From contig NW_025955050.1 of the NCBI RefSeq assembly GCF_022376445.1, forward strand, positions 1-64,000: 64,000 nucleotides of DNA, given 5' to 3'. The stretch's first letter is position 1. Each line of letters opens with the position of its first letter. Positions 10,633-21,900 of the stretch are shown here, piece after piece. A program made the translations under genes and the position numbers. The notes beneath the pieces were generated by a model, which was given only the letters and a program-made list of their open reading frames with translations, made no database searches and was not told where the DNA came from. Origin of the DNA: Fomitopsis serialis. Its lineage: Eukaryota > Basidiomycota > Agaricomycetes > Polyporales > Fomitopsidaceae.

Positions 10633-12640
10633 CTTGTGGCGAACCTAGCCGTCCAGGTTGCCCGTTTTCGTCTCATAACCTCACACGTGTGTACTGTGGG
10701 TGGGAGTTCACAGCCCAGGGGTTCACACGTGTGGACTTCACTGTAAGCTCAGAACTGTGACCCTGAGGTGCGGTTCACACGCACAGACTTCACAGGGAGC
10801 TTGGGGCCACGGTTCACACGTACAGAGTTCAAGCTTAGGTTGTACACTACACGTGGGAGCTAAGAACAGTACACTGTGAGCCTGCAAGTACACACTCCTA
10901 CTTGCACTTCAAACAGTTGTGTACACCCTCTCACAAAGTCCGTGTCTACAGGACGTCGAGAGCTCACCCTAAGCACAGTACTACGGCCCAAGGACTACGC
11001 ACTTTGAGTACGCACTGGGTACCGGGTACTGTGTACGGTGTTCTAGCTTGTGCGTACTGGTTTCTGTGCTCTACGTACTCGGACTAGGCACTAAGTTCTG
11101 GCTCACAGTTTCAGTTACCTACCAACAACCAAGTACTCACACTTGTGTCCTACAACGTTCACACTGTCCACTTCAAGCCACAAACGTACTCCCTGAGAAA
11201 ACAAAGTCGCTGTTGGCAGTTCAGCAGCCTGCAAAAACACAAGGAGAGTTCCAAAGGACACACTGTTTGCTCTGTGCGTCGGTGGCGTGGAGAGTGAGTC
11301 TGCGAGCCCTGCGAGCCAACGAACTCTCCACCCACCACGCACACAGCAAGCAGTGTCTGTCCTGCGAACTCTCCTTGTGTTTTGCACAGGTCGCTGGACT
11401 GCCAACAGTGACTTGTGTTTTCTCAGGTCAGCTCTCCTGTACTCGTAACCAACGTCTCACAGTCTTCTCAGCACACTTGTCCAACTCACTGTTTTCCAAA
11501 CTCTCTACTCACACTGGAACACTGCCCACTCACGCGGAACACAGCACACAGCAACTGAGCTCTAGCACACCCACTACTCACGTACACAGCCCCAACTTCA
11601 AAAACAGCCACCAGACAACTGCACTGTCAACTCACAGCTCACAGCACAAGAGTGAGAACCAAGAAGCTGTGGATTTCAGGACACAACGATTCAGGACAAC
11701 TCAAGAACAAGTGCACAGAAAAGAGCAGAACAAGACAGTTCTCTACACTGCTCGTACTTGCATCAGGCTTGGCTGTCACGTTCAGCAAAACTCTCCTTCA
11801 CGGCTGTACTGTTCACGCTTGTTTCCACCAAGTCTGCTTCCCAGCAGCAGTGTGCAGTCGTGTGCACTCCAAAAAAGACAGACTCAGTCCAGAGCAACAG
11901 AGCTTGCAGTGACTGGGTTAGCTTGTCGCACAGAGCACGATATCGGGGATATATTGAGCCTTTTTGGAAACAGAACTGGACTTTGCAACCACCCATGCAT
12001 GCTGTCGCACATCGCCTCCAGGCCACTTGTGCTTGCACAGATGAATTCTGGAACAAGTCAGTCAACTACCAGGAGATGTAAGCATATGGAGATGTAAAGT
12101 ACACTGTACAGCGAAAGGAATTCACTGAGTAAGGCCCCGCGCTCGACAGAACAAACAGTATGAGACACGGAGCGCAGGTGGTCGTGCACTTGAAACTGAG
12201 CAGAGACGATGAGTGCACGTGAGGCATGGACAGTGCCAATTGAAGTCGCATTTACCTTACAGTTGGTCCAGTGAGGGCACAACACAAGATGGACGCGCAG
12301 GGATCCATGGCTGGCCTGTCGGAACAAGTCAGCAGGAGAACACAACAGCAGGAAGCTATGTGCGCGCACCCCATCTTCCACGCGTGCGCGCACCCTAGCT
12401 GAGGTCACGTGACTGTCACGTGGTCTGCTCTGTTACATGCCGCAGTCGTCGCTGGGTGGTAGGATGTGAGTGTACATCGGGTCATATCTCCTCAGTCAAT
12501 CTGTACGCAGATTGCGCACGCTGTGAGAGGGTGCACGCACGGGACAGGGGTGCGCGTGGCTGAAGGTGCGCGCACGGGGACAGGGGTGCGCGCGGCTGAA
12601 GGTGCGCACTACGGCGATCACATTAAGTATACGGTACAAA
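10633..12640. other. Gene-free tract of skewed CA/GT-rich sequence
   Basis: About 10680-12110 is full of words such as TTCACACG, CACACTG, CTCTCC and ACGTGTG and differs in composition from all neighbours. A long open frame (about 11048-12097) is dominated by Ser, Thr, His and Gln and looks like a by-product of this composition. It contains the inverted repeat at 11192-11427. From 12.1 to 12.65 kb only a pair of GTGCGCGCAC palindromes (about 12359-12397) stands out. Confidence 0.5.
11192..11427. repeat. Imperfect inverted repeat with 105-nt arms
   Basis: The left arm 11192-11295 (from CCTGAGAAAACAAAG) and right arm 11323-11427 (to TTTTCTCAGG) are reverse complements with an estimated 80 percent identity and a 27-nt loop. 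No short palindromes lie in it, unlike the other two large inverted repeats of the island. Confidence 0.75.
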
Positions 12641-12648
12641 ACGACTAC

Positions 12649-14079
12649 TTAGACCGGAGCGGAATACCCCTCGAGCTGAGCCGCTAACCAGCCCAGACGC
12701 TGGTGGCAGAAATGCAGATGCTCCGTCAACTGTGCGTTCAAGCCGGCGTCGGCAAACCGCACAGACTCGAAGATCGCCATCCGGGCCAACATGTGCGCCA
12801 GCACGCGGTGGCAATGCTTCGCCTGACGGGCGGACCAGGTCGCATGTCCCGGCGAGCCCTCGATCATCCCAACAGGCAGGCACGGAACACCGGGGCATGG
12901 ACTGTGCGCCTGGTACTCCCAGAACACGAGTTCCGTTGTCGACGACTCGGACCTCAGCATCTCTACCACCTCTTGCACATCCGCGAGCTGATCAACCCCA
13001 GCGGAACATTCATGAACCCGGGGCTTCCTCTGAATGCTGTTCTTCAAGGTGTCGACTGTGAATTAATCATTGGGTACGCGTGACAGCAGGCTCCTGACAG
13101 ATTGGCACGTACTCTCAATCCGCATCAGAGCCACGCCCAGTTTCTGGAGCCAGCGACGTCGAAGCTCCACGTTTGACACGCCGTCGAAAGGCCGCGGGTC
13201 CACACCGATGAACAATTCGCTGGAGGTGCAGATCACGTGGATGTGTGCGCACATCGCAAACCAGAATTCTCTCTCCACCGGTGCGGGTTGGACAGCTCGT
13301 GCTCGCGCCTGAGCGGGACGGTATAACGTTGTGGCCACACCGGTTGTCATCCCGGACGAAGAGCCCCGTCCCAAAGCAAGGTACGTCCTGAATTCCGCAC
13401 GGACCTCTTCCACCGTTCGGACCTCATCGCGCAGGAAAGCCGTATACATGTAAAGTATCGCAGGAAGGTACGGGGTCCTCCACTCGTCCGCGCTGAGCTT
13501 TCCACCTAGATCATCACGCCGTACGTGCGTTGTGAGCAAGTGGACCGTGCGCGCACCCTACGAAGCGACACTTACCGCGGTCTTTCTGGCCAGCGCTGGT
13601 GCCCACGGAGTCAGCACACGGGTCAGAGAGAAAACCGAGAAATACGCACTGGTATAGCCGTCATCTTCCACCTATCTCCCGAGCGACAGGCACGAGAAGC
13701 CTCATAATCCAGTTGGCCTGCTCCAGCGAACGAGCAACGACCGCAGTGGACGTCGGTCATGACGTTCGCCACTGCGATCTGAACGGACTCGAGCGTGTCC
13801 AAGTACTCCGCCAAGTCGCCAACGTCTGCATGGGAAGAACCTCCCCTTCCGAGGCCGGCCAGTGTCTCCCTTCGCAGGGAAGCTCAGCACACGCAGCGCG
13901 GCCATCAGGTCGCCCACGGTGTGTCGCCCGCGCACGTAGAAGTCGCCCGGGTTCTCCACCAGGCGAGCCGACCAAGCGACCATCTTGGGAGGAGTATGTG
14001 GTAGTACGCACCGCCTCTTCAGCATGCGATCGCGATTGGAGAACACGGAGCACTGCACGCAGCCATTGTCGGTCTGCAC
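12649..14079 (-). CDS. Diverged third member of island gene family X (X3)
   Basis: Several minus-strand exons can be read. The last (about 13047-12649) contains ELVFWEYQ, WSARQAKHC and RLGWLAAQLEGY, which line up with EIEFWDKQ, WRARQALHC and RLAWFNAQVEFY at the C terminus of X1 and X2. The middle exon (about 13539-13075) has EREFWFAMCAHIHV, comparable with the PQWFVPYGHI...ICAHIALL part of X1. An upstream stretch with LAEYLDTLESVQIAVANVM (about 13814) resembles RSEIDRLESVMIALANVI of X1. The 5' exons need at least one frame correction near 13840 and the start is uncertain. Function unknown. It lies far from a Y gene, unlike X1 and X2. Confidence 0.5.
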
Positions 14080-14476
14080 ACGAAATGGTCAGTCTCTGGC
14101 TCGCCGTCCCCATTGACACAGTGCACTTACCTTTGATTGTTGAAACTCTGCAGCGCAGTGTGAACGACGGTAAGAGATAAGAATGATGGATCGGATAAAA
14201 CAGACGTACAACACGCGCAGACCGCGTCACATGATAGTCGCTTCTTGGATCGCATGGAATGCATGCGCACCGTACGCAACTCCGTGCGCCATGCTCTCCA
14301 GCGTGTCACGGCCTTAATTGTACGCGGATTGATCACTCGGTGTGTGTGCGCGTCCCCACGAATGTCAGCATGAAAGACGGTTAGACGGACACGGATTAAT
14401 CTACACCACGCGAGTCGCACGCATTGGGTACCCACTCATGTGCGGACCACTGAAACGCACCTAAAACCGGCCAAAA

Positions 14477-14752
14477 AGGTGATCGCGCGCGATAGCGCGC
14501 GATCACCGTATATGGCCGCAAATGGGACCGGTCAGACCGACGTTCTCGTAATAACGATCCAAAATACGCACCAAATGTCGGCCAGAATACCTGCCAAATA
14601 GGTGATCGCGCGCGGTCGCGCGCGATCACCTTTTTGACCCTAAAACTAGACCATGTGGACGCAACACGCGCGCGGACAGGTGCTGATCACGCATAACATA
14701 CCGACGAAAATAGCCATTTTAGGTGATCGCGCGCTATAGCGCGCGATCACCT
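14477..14752. repeat. Three long AGGTGATC-family palindromes
   Basis: Copies at 14477-14507, 14600-14631 and 14721-14752. Each has arm AGGTGATCGCGCGC, its mirror, and a 3-4 nt centre (GATA, GGTC, TATA). They occupy the spacer between X3 and gene V (14080-15346), which shows no gene. A pair of short GTGCGCGCAC palindromes follows at about 15044-15074. Confidence 0.9.
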
Positions 14753-15346
14753 AAAAAGCCCCAAAGAGACGACCGTGTCAATGATACATACGTACCGTGC
14801 ATGCGACACGGTCAGAGCGATACTGGAGAGACCTCGTCGAATACACATACACGGATTCAGGGAACTCACAGCTCGCAAAGTGTGCTCGCTACACCACACA
14901 TTGCCAGTTAGTCACAGCAACGACAACAGCATAGACACGCACCTAAAACCATCCGGGACACATCGCTTCGCTAGGAGACGGCGCGTATGGCATACCCCGC
15001 AAGAAGACATGTGTGGAAGCCTCCCAAGTGGAAGGACGGAAGGGGTGCGCGCACCAGAGAGACGTGCGCGCACATGAGAGGGCCGGGACGCTGGCAAAGT
15101 CCCGAGAGATCGGAACGATCTCGCGGCCATCAATCGGACCTGATCGACGGCGATCTCAGCCACCGCCCATCTAGATGTGGCTATGGGCGTCTCCGATCAA
15201 CCGTGGGATCAACTTCGATCGACGGCCCGCGAAGCCACAGTCGCGGTGCGCGCCTCGTCTTGATCGCTCTCCGTCTCTCCTCTCTCCCTCTCACCCACTC
15301 GCGCTGTCCTCTCCCCTGCTCTTGTCCCTCGCGCTCCCGCCAAATC

Positions 15347-18318
15347 ATGGTCGGCACTCTCTCATACGACGATTTCTCGAGCGCGTCAACCGTCCTGGAA
15401 TGTCTCGAGAAGGACGCCTGCGCCGATGTTCACGGACGAGCCGCCCCCGGATCCGGAATACTGGGCGCCGCAGCTGGTGAGGGAGATGGAAGCTCTCCTG
15501 GGGAGATCTACCACGGGCCGTGGACGTTGGAGGCCGTCGCGAAGATATGGACGGAAAACATACTGGTACGTCTTTGTTCCCGTCGGTTTACTTCTCGCCC
15601 GCGCCGACTCTTACGTCGTGTCGGTCGCTTCCTCGCACCGCAGACGCCGGACTGGGCGAAATCGCTGCAAGAGTCCGGCCGTGTCACCAGGAGGCGCAAG
15701 CTTGTGGTGCTCGCGCTGGAGTGTGCGTTCAAGAACCCTCCGATCAGCCTGCAGCAAGTGATGGAGGAGACCGGTGTGTACGTCGCGTACCGGATCCGCA
15801 CAAAGAAGGTCGGACCGGACGAGAAGGTCCTGGAGAGGTTCACCGGTGCTTGCAAAGTAAGTGCCCGTGTTTCACGTCCTCAGCCGGCGCGAAGTGCTTA
15901 CACTTATGCGTTCACGCAGTGAACGATCGACTCGGAGGTAAGTCCCGTTTGAATGCGGCGGCTGCGTGATCTGACGTACATACAGCGCTCAAGCGCATAG
16001 CCGGACAAGACGGGGACGACGCATCCGACGATGAAAGAGAAGACGGAACGGTGTACAAAGACGAAGAATCACACGAGGAAGAAGATGCGCAGGAAGACGA
16101 GGAAGAAGACGTGGGTGAGCACGACCAGGGCGCGGACGCGGGCTGGACACGGCCAGGTGCGGGACACGACCGGTCGGTGCTGACGTGAGGAGAGTACGTC
16201 CAGAGGGGTGCGCGCAGGGTCACCCTCCGTGTCCCCCGAGCCGGTCGTCAGCGATCATCGGTCCGCCGCTGTCCGTCGTCGCGGGGAACACCATCCAGCC
16301 GGCGGACGCAGCCCCACTCCCTGCGTCTGAGCAGAACCACGCCAGTCTGCTCGCCCACCCCCCGCCCAATCTCCCCACCGCCACCGCCGAGGAAGACGAG
16401 GAGGAGCACCGCACAGCAACACAGGCCGACGAGGAGAGGTCGAGGACGAGGAAGAGGAGAAGACGAAGACCGCCAGCGAGACGCACGACGCGGAACTCGC
16501 GCAAGCCCGCCCCGTTCCACCACCGTGTTGAAGATGGCCCGCCTCGAGGAGTGAAACGCGTGCCCGCCTCGACATCGGCGTCGCGACCCCGAGCCCGCAG
16601 GCTCATCGTGGACACGGAGGAGTCCGACAGCGATGTCGAGCCGCGTCGCGCAACCAGGAGCACCACCCGCGGCAAGTCTGTGCGTGCGCCGAAGTCGTCA
16701 CGCTCCAAGGGCAAGCAGCGCCGGCGCGAGGCGACCTCGTCGGACGAATACGAGGAGAGCGACGCGTCCGGAGAGGTGGAGGCGGAGGTGGACGAGCTGG
16801 AGGAGGACGACGAGGAGGAGGAGGAGGCCATCCAGCCTGCCGTCGAAACGCAAGGCGCGTCGAGGTGCCCGGAACGCGGAGACGAAGGGAAGGGGAAGGG
16901 GAAGGGGAAGGCCCCGGCGAAGGTGCAGGCGAAGGGTGTGCAGAAGGGGAACCGGCCTCGCGTGCTGCGCTACCGGGTGAGTGACTTACCTCAGCTGTGA
17001 AGGGTGCGCGCACCGTCCATGTGTGCGCGCACCCGCGCACATTGCCGTGCTGACCACTCCCCTTAGTTCTTAGGAGAAGATCGCTGCGGGGATTGCCAGG
17101 CGCACGACGTTGACCTGCGGAAAATCAACAGGGACGCGCCGCCAACGGAGTGCACGCTGAGCGGCCAGCGCGAGCGTTGCGATCGCTGTGCCAAAGCCCA
17201 TCGGAGGTGCAGCGTTGCGTGAGTCCCGTGGTCTCTATGTGCGCATAGGTTGCTGACTACTACTGTACAGGAGATCGTCTTGGCAGGTCGGGTCAAAGTG
17301 GACGAGAACCAGGTCGCGACGCCGTGCGCCAAAAGCGACCCACGGTTCAAGATGAAGAAGAAGAAGCGCAAGACGGAATCGGACGACGACGTCCCTGAAG
17401 AGCCTCGCCCCGACGCGCCGGCGGAGACCTCGGGTGCCACGACCACGGCGGCCATGGAGGTCGAAACCTTCGACGTCCCTGCAAGCCCTCGCGCCGACGA
17501 GCTGACGAATACGGCGGGTGCGACGACGACGGTGCCGACCAACACCGATGGCGGAGAGGTCCCTGAGGTGCGCCAGTCCGTCGCCGCAGGGAAAAGGCGG
17601 GCCGAGTCGCCACCACCCGAGGTACGTTGCATCGCGCGTAACTCATGCACACACTGACACTGATGATATCTACAGGCCGGCCCTTCACGCAGGGTGCGCG
17701 CACGGGCAGACTCAGCCCCACGCAGCGACGATGAGGGTGCGCGCCCCGCGCGACCACGGCCAACGCAGGCGGTGTCAGCCGCACCGAGCCCGTTCACGAG
17801 AACATCGCCGAGCGGTCGCAGTCGGAAGTCGAGGGCGCTCTGCTCGAACTCCAGAAGCTCGTGCTCGGCATCGATCAGCTGAACGTCGATGTCGAACAGC
17901 GCCGGCGGGAGCTCGCGGAAGGATGCGAGGCGGCGACGCGCACCATCACCCAGTGCGTGGAGGACATGAAGCGCAGCTTCGCCGAGCACGCCGCGATGCT
18001 CGAGCAGCAGACGAAGAACGCGACGGAAGAGATCAAAAACGCGGTCGACAAAGTAAGTCCTACCTAACTCTTTCTGCGCGCACCTTCCACTGACAACATG
18101 CGCAGCTGCTGCTCATCAAGATGGGCGTGCGCGTCGCAGAAAGCCCCGACGTCGGCAAGAGTACCCCCGAGCCCTCCGTCGCCAACCGACAACCACGGCC
18201 GCAACGACGAGCGCGACGTCGCGGACGACAGGAACCCGGCGGCGACGAGGGGAGCACGGGCGTAGACGATGTGCAGCACCCGGACGTCGGCGAGCAGTCG
18301 GACGCCATGCAGATGTGA
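15347..18318 (+). CDS. Island gene V: acidic, Cys-rich and coiled-coil protein
   Basis: About ten exons are visible. Exon 1 (15347-15565) needs frame changes to join its two coding halves; an ATG at 15426 is an alternative start. Exon 2 (15644-15856) is clean. Acidic repeats (16020-16110) and a long basic/acidic low-complexity exon (16200-16983) follow. Next is a Cys motif with pattern C-x2-C ... C-x9-C-x2-C-x6-C (CGDCQ, ERCDRCAKAHRRC; 17090-17220), like the zinc clusters in many basidiomycete proteins. Then come a Lys-rich nuclear-type segment (17350), a heptad-like helix (17800-18050, GALLELQKLVLGIDQ onward) and the stop at 18316-18318. Introns carry short palindromes (about 17003-17033, 17690-17703). 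Likely a nuclear DNA- or chromatin-associated protein by inference. Exact splicing is uncertain. Confidence 0.55.
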
Positions 18319-18518
18319 GGCCGGGCGGGTCGGGTGCGCGCACACATAGGTAGGTCCTTTCATTACAATAAGCATAGTCTCTCGCGTGTGTACGATACGG
18401 TAGTGCGCTCGTGTGTAAGGCGTCGTCGTCGTCCCTCCTCTCTCTCGTTGTCCGTGTCCGTAACATCCAATGTACCGTCGCAATGTAATGACAATCTCAC
18501 GTGGAATATGTGCGATTT

Positions 18519-18769
18519 AGGTGATCGCGCGCGATCGCGCGCGATCACCCTGTGAGCCCTTTTGTGACATTAAACCACCGTCAGATCCACCCTTTTAGGT
18601 GAACGCGCGCGATCGCGCGCGATCACCTAAAACAGGGTATTTCGAGCACAGTAAACAGCCGACGAGGTGCGACCGTACGTCAAGTGTGCGCGCACGTCTA
18701 ACCTATAGGTGTCAGACACTGTAAAAACCACGCATTTTAGGTGATCGCGCGCCATAGCGCGCGATCACC
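18519..18769. repeat. Three long AGGTGATC-family palindromes between V and W
   Basis: Copies at 18519-18549, 18597-18628 and 18739-18769, plus short GGTGCGCGCACC sites near 18330, 18685, 18797 and 18941. They fill the spacer between the convergent genes V and W. One arm of the second copy reads AGGTGAACGCGCGC. Confidence 0.9.
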
Positions 18770-18991
18770 AAAACAGCCTATTTTGAGCACTTTGGGGTGC
18801 GCGCACCCATAGACATTGGCACTCGTCGACAAGAATCGGGTGACTGATCGTACGACATCACCCCCAAACGATATTGGCATGCACTGTATGTCTCTCACAT
18901 GAATGCGTCGCACGCTCACATATTTTTGCTCGACTCACAGGGGTGCGCGCACCCACAATACACGACCAAAAGTAAATGTTTGCAACAATAT

Positions 18992-21900
18992 CTATGTACG
19001 GTAAACTACGAGACGGTCACTTACGAGCCCGCTTGGGCGGAGGATGGTCGTCGTCTGCACGGAACACGTTGGAGCCCTGGTACTGGTGCCGGTTGCGCTT
19101 CCTCGTGCCCGTGACAAACTGGATGGGTGGCTGCGGAGGTGGAGGATGATCGGGCTCGTCACGGAACCTCTGCTGCCTGGGTACCTGCGAGACCGCACGG
19201 GGAGCCGATTGGCAGTGGATGACCTCGCACGGGCGCCGGTTGTCCTCGCCAACCGAGAGCTTGACGCAGTGCGCGACGACCCCGATGAACGGGCAACCCT
19301 ACTAGTAGACGACGACGAAGCACGCGGAGAGGACGTGGTGTCACTGACGGTGCGCGAGATGTCGTCGAGCGTGGTGACCTCAGGCAACGGCTCACGAGGC
19401 ACGTCAGGTGACGGCGACGCAGGGCGTGCACGGTGTCGCGAAGGCGTGGCCGTGGGGGCGCGAGAGTGCCGGGCCACGGCCGGGCGAGGTGCTACTACGA
19501 CCGACGACGACGCACGCGGAGCGACAGACAATGTACGGGGAGCCACCGACGATTCACGGGGATCTTGCGGTTGATAGAGCGTGCCCGAGCGCCGCACGAC
19601 TTGGCCGCTCGCTGCGAGCTCTTCCGCGCGTTTGACTCCGCAAAGGAGCGTGACGGCGTCGTACGCTCCGTACTGTGAGTCAAGGAAACATTTGATGAGG
19701 TACCGACAGAGTCCGCGCAGGGTGTCGCCGGTCTCAAAATCCCAGTCCTGACCCATGACACCACCCTTGCTGGCCTTGTTAGTCATTCCCCGCGCGAGGT
19801 GCATGCGTATGAGGTTGTGGATGAGGATCCCCTTTGCGCCGTGCTTGCCAAGGAACACGCGGTGGAGCGCCTTGGAGGCCGTCGTCTTGAGGTACTCATG
19901 GAGGGGACTGCGCTCGTCCCAAAGACCGATGATGTACACCGTGACCATGATGATATACGGGGCCTGCTGTTTGCAGCCAGAGCCGTTCCGGGGCATCTCG
20001 CACCAATCCGAGTTGCGGATCTCCTGTGTGATCGTTTTGACGTCGTTTGCGCGTGAGCTGAAGATGAAGTTGTTGTCGTCGTCCTTAGGGAACGACACTT
20101 TTGGTACCAGGCGGGAGAAAACCACGGCGATGATGAGCGCGAGGTGGTGCACCTCGTCCGTGAAGTCAAAGTCCCTGATGACCCATTCGTACGTCTTGCG
20201 CAGCACCTCCTTCTCCTCGGCGGCAGCGGCTGTCTTCCTCCGTTGGACAGTAGGGGCTGCACCAGGCTTCGGAACGATGAGCGGTGGTTCGACGATGCTT
20301 GCGTTCTGCAAGGTGAACTCGTCGGGCAACGTGCGACGGTTCACGAACCAGCCTATCTCGTGCAACGGTCTCCCGACGGCCTTCCACTCTGCGTCTGGAT
20401 TGGTCTCCTGCGCGCGCTCGGCCGCTTCGTTCGCGAGATCCTCCAGTTCCTCGGCGACGGTGCGGGTCATAGTCGCGGCCAGGGTGGTGATGGTTTCTCC
20501 CGCCGGCGTGATCGTGACGCCCAGCAGGTGCAGCGGCTTCTTGGGGCGCTCGACGTCGATCCACGCGTCGACGGTGGTCTTGCGAGAGGGGGGACCGCGG
20601 CGCTTGCCACCTTCCGGCGCTTTCGTCGCCTTCACCCACGGAATGAACATGACATCATTCTTTTGGAGGGCATACGCGAACACGTTCACAGCCCATGTGT
20701 GGCGGGCTGCTGCCTCTGTCAGGTACGACGGAGCCCTGTCAGTGATGCGGGCCACAACAAGCCTCAGCACGGGCAACGAAGCTCCTCCACGGACGAGCGG
20801 AGCGTGCAGCGGATGGGGATTGACTGCGCGCATGCAGTCGCAGATCTTCTGTGCCAAGTCGACGATGCCAATCCGCACGTCCTCCGCTTTGGCAGCCCTG
20901 CGCGGATGTCTGCAGGGGTCTGTGCGAGTGTGCGCACCAGGAGGCGTACGGGACAGCCGTGCTCGCCACAGCCTTGCCCTTCTGTCCGTCTTCTTCCCGG
21001 GCTCGACCTGTTTGCTGTTGTGGGAGAACGCGTTCACGCACTCCATCCACTGCTCCATGGTCTCTTCGCGGTGAGTGTGGTGGTGGAGCTCGAGCTCGGA
21101 CATCTTTTCCATATCCGCTTGGGTGACTCGCTTCGCTCGCGCACGCACTTCTCTCGCCACGAACTCCTTCAAGTCACCGATGAGCAACCTGACGCCAAGG
21201 TCCGCGACCATGACTGCGCGTGCGAACTCGGGGTCGTTGTCGCGCGCTTCCTTGTACTTGGCCGGGATGTCCTGCATCTCGATGATCTGCAGAGTGAACG
21301 TGGCCAGGTACGACTGTCGTGCAAATGGGTGTCGTCAGCATTGCCAAAATACCCCCATTTTAGGTGAACGTGCGCGATCGCGCGCGATCACCTAAAACAC
21401 ACCAATCTGCGAGTGCGCGCACCCCTACTCCAGGGTGCGCGCACACACACACAGTTGAGGTAAGACTTACCGCCAATACTGCGGGCCCCCACGTCAGCTC
21501 GATGGACCGTGCGGATGCAGTCTGAGGGGTCATGGTCGACTTTATAAGCGGCCAGCGCGTCACAGGGATGCACAGCGGGAACTCGTTCTCCAAGTCGAGC
21601 AAGATGTCGGGGTGGATGCACGGGAAGCCCAGCTCAAGCAGAGCCCGCTTGAACCACAGCAACGTCATGCACCCAGCTATCACTCGCGCATTCCCCGTGT
21701 GTGCGTACGCTAGCAGGCGCTCGAAGATCGCGAGGAATTCAACCCTCAACGGGTCCAGTTTGACGTCGGCCGTTCCGTTCTCCTGCAGGTAAGGCCGCAT
21801 CGACTTGTACATCTGCTCCGTCAGCGTGTACACAGGGAAGGTCGTCCAGTCGTATATCCGCGGGAAGATCTGCTCCCCCCCGCGAGGTGTGAGTCACGAT

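Noticed and set aside
11048..12097. A 349-codon open frame on the plus strand
   Set aside because: Composition is dominated by Ser, Thr, His and Gln, it overlaps an inverted repeat, and no splice sites or family resemblance support it.
14477..14752. Palindromes read as intrinsic transcription terminators
   Set aside because: No U-tract follows consistently, they occur inside introns of genes that continue, and the organism is a fungus.
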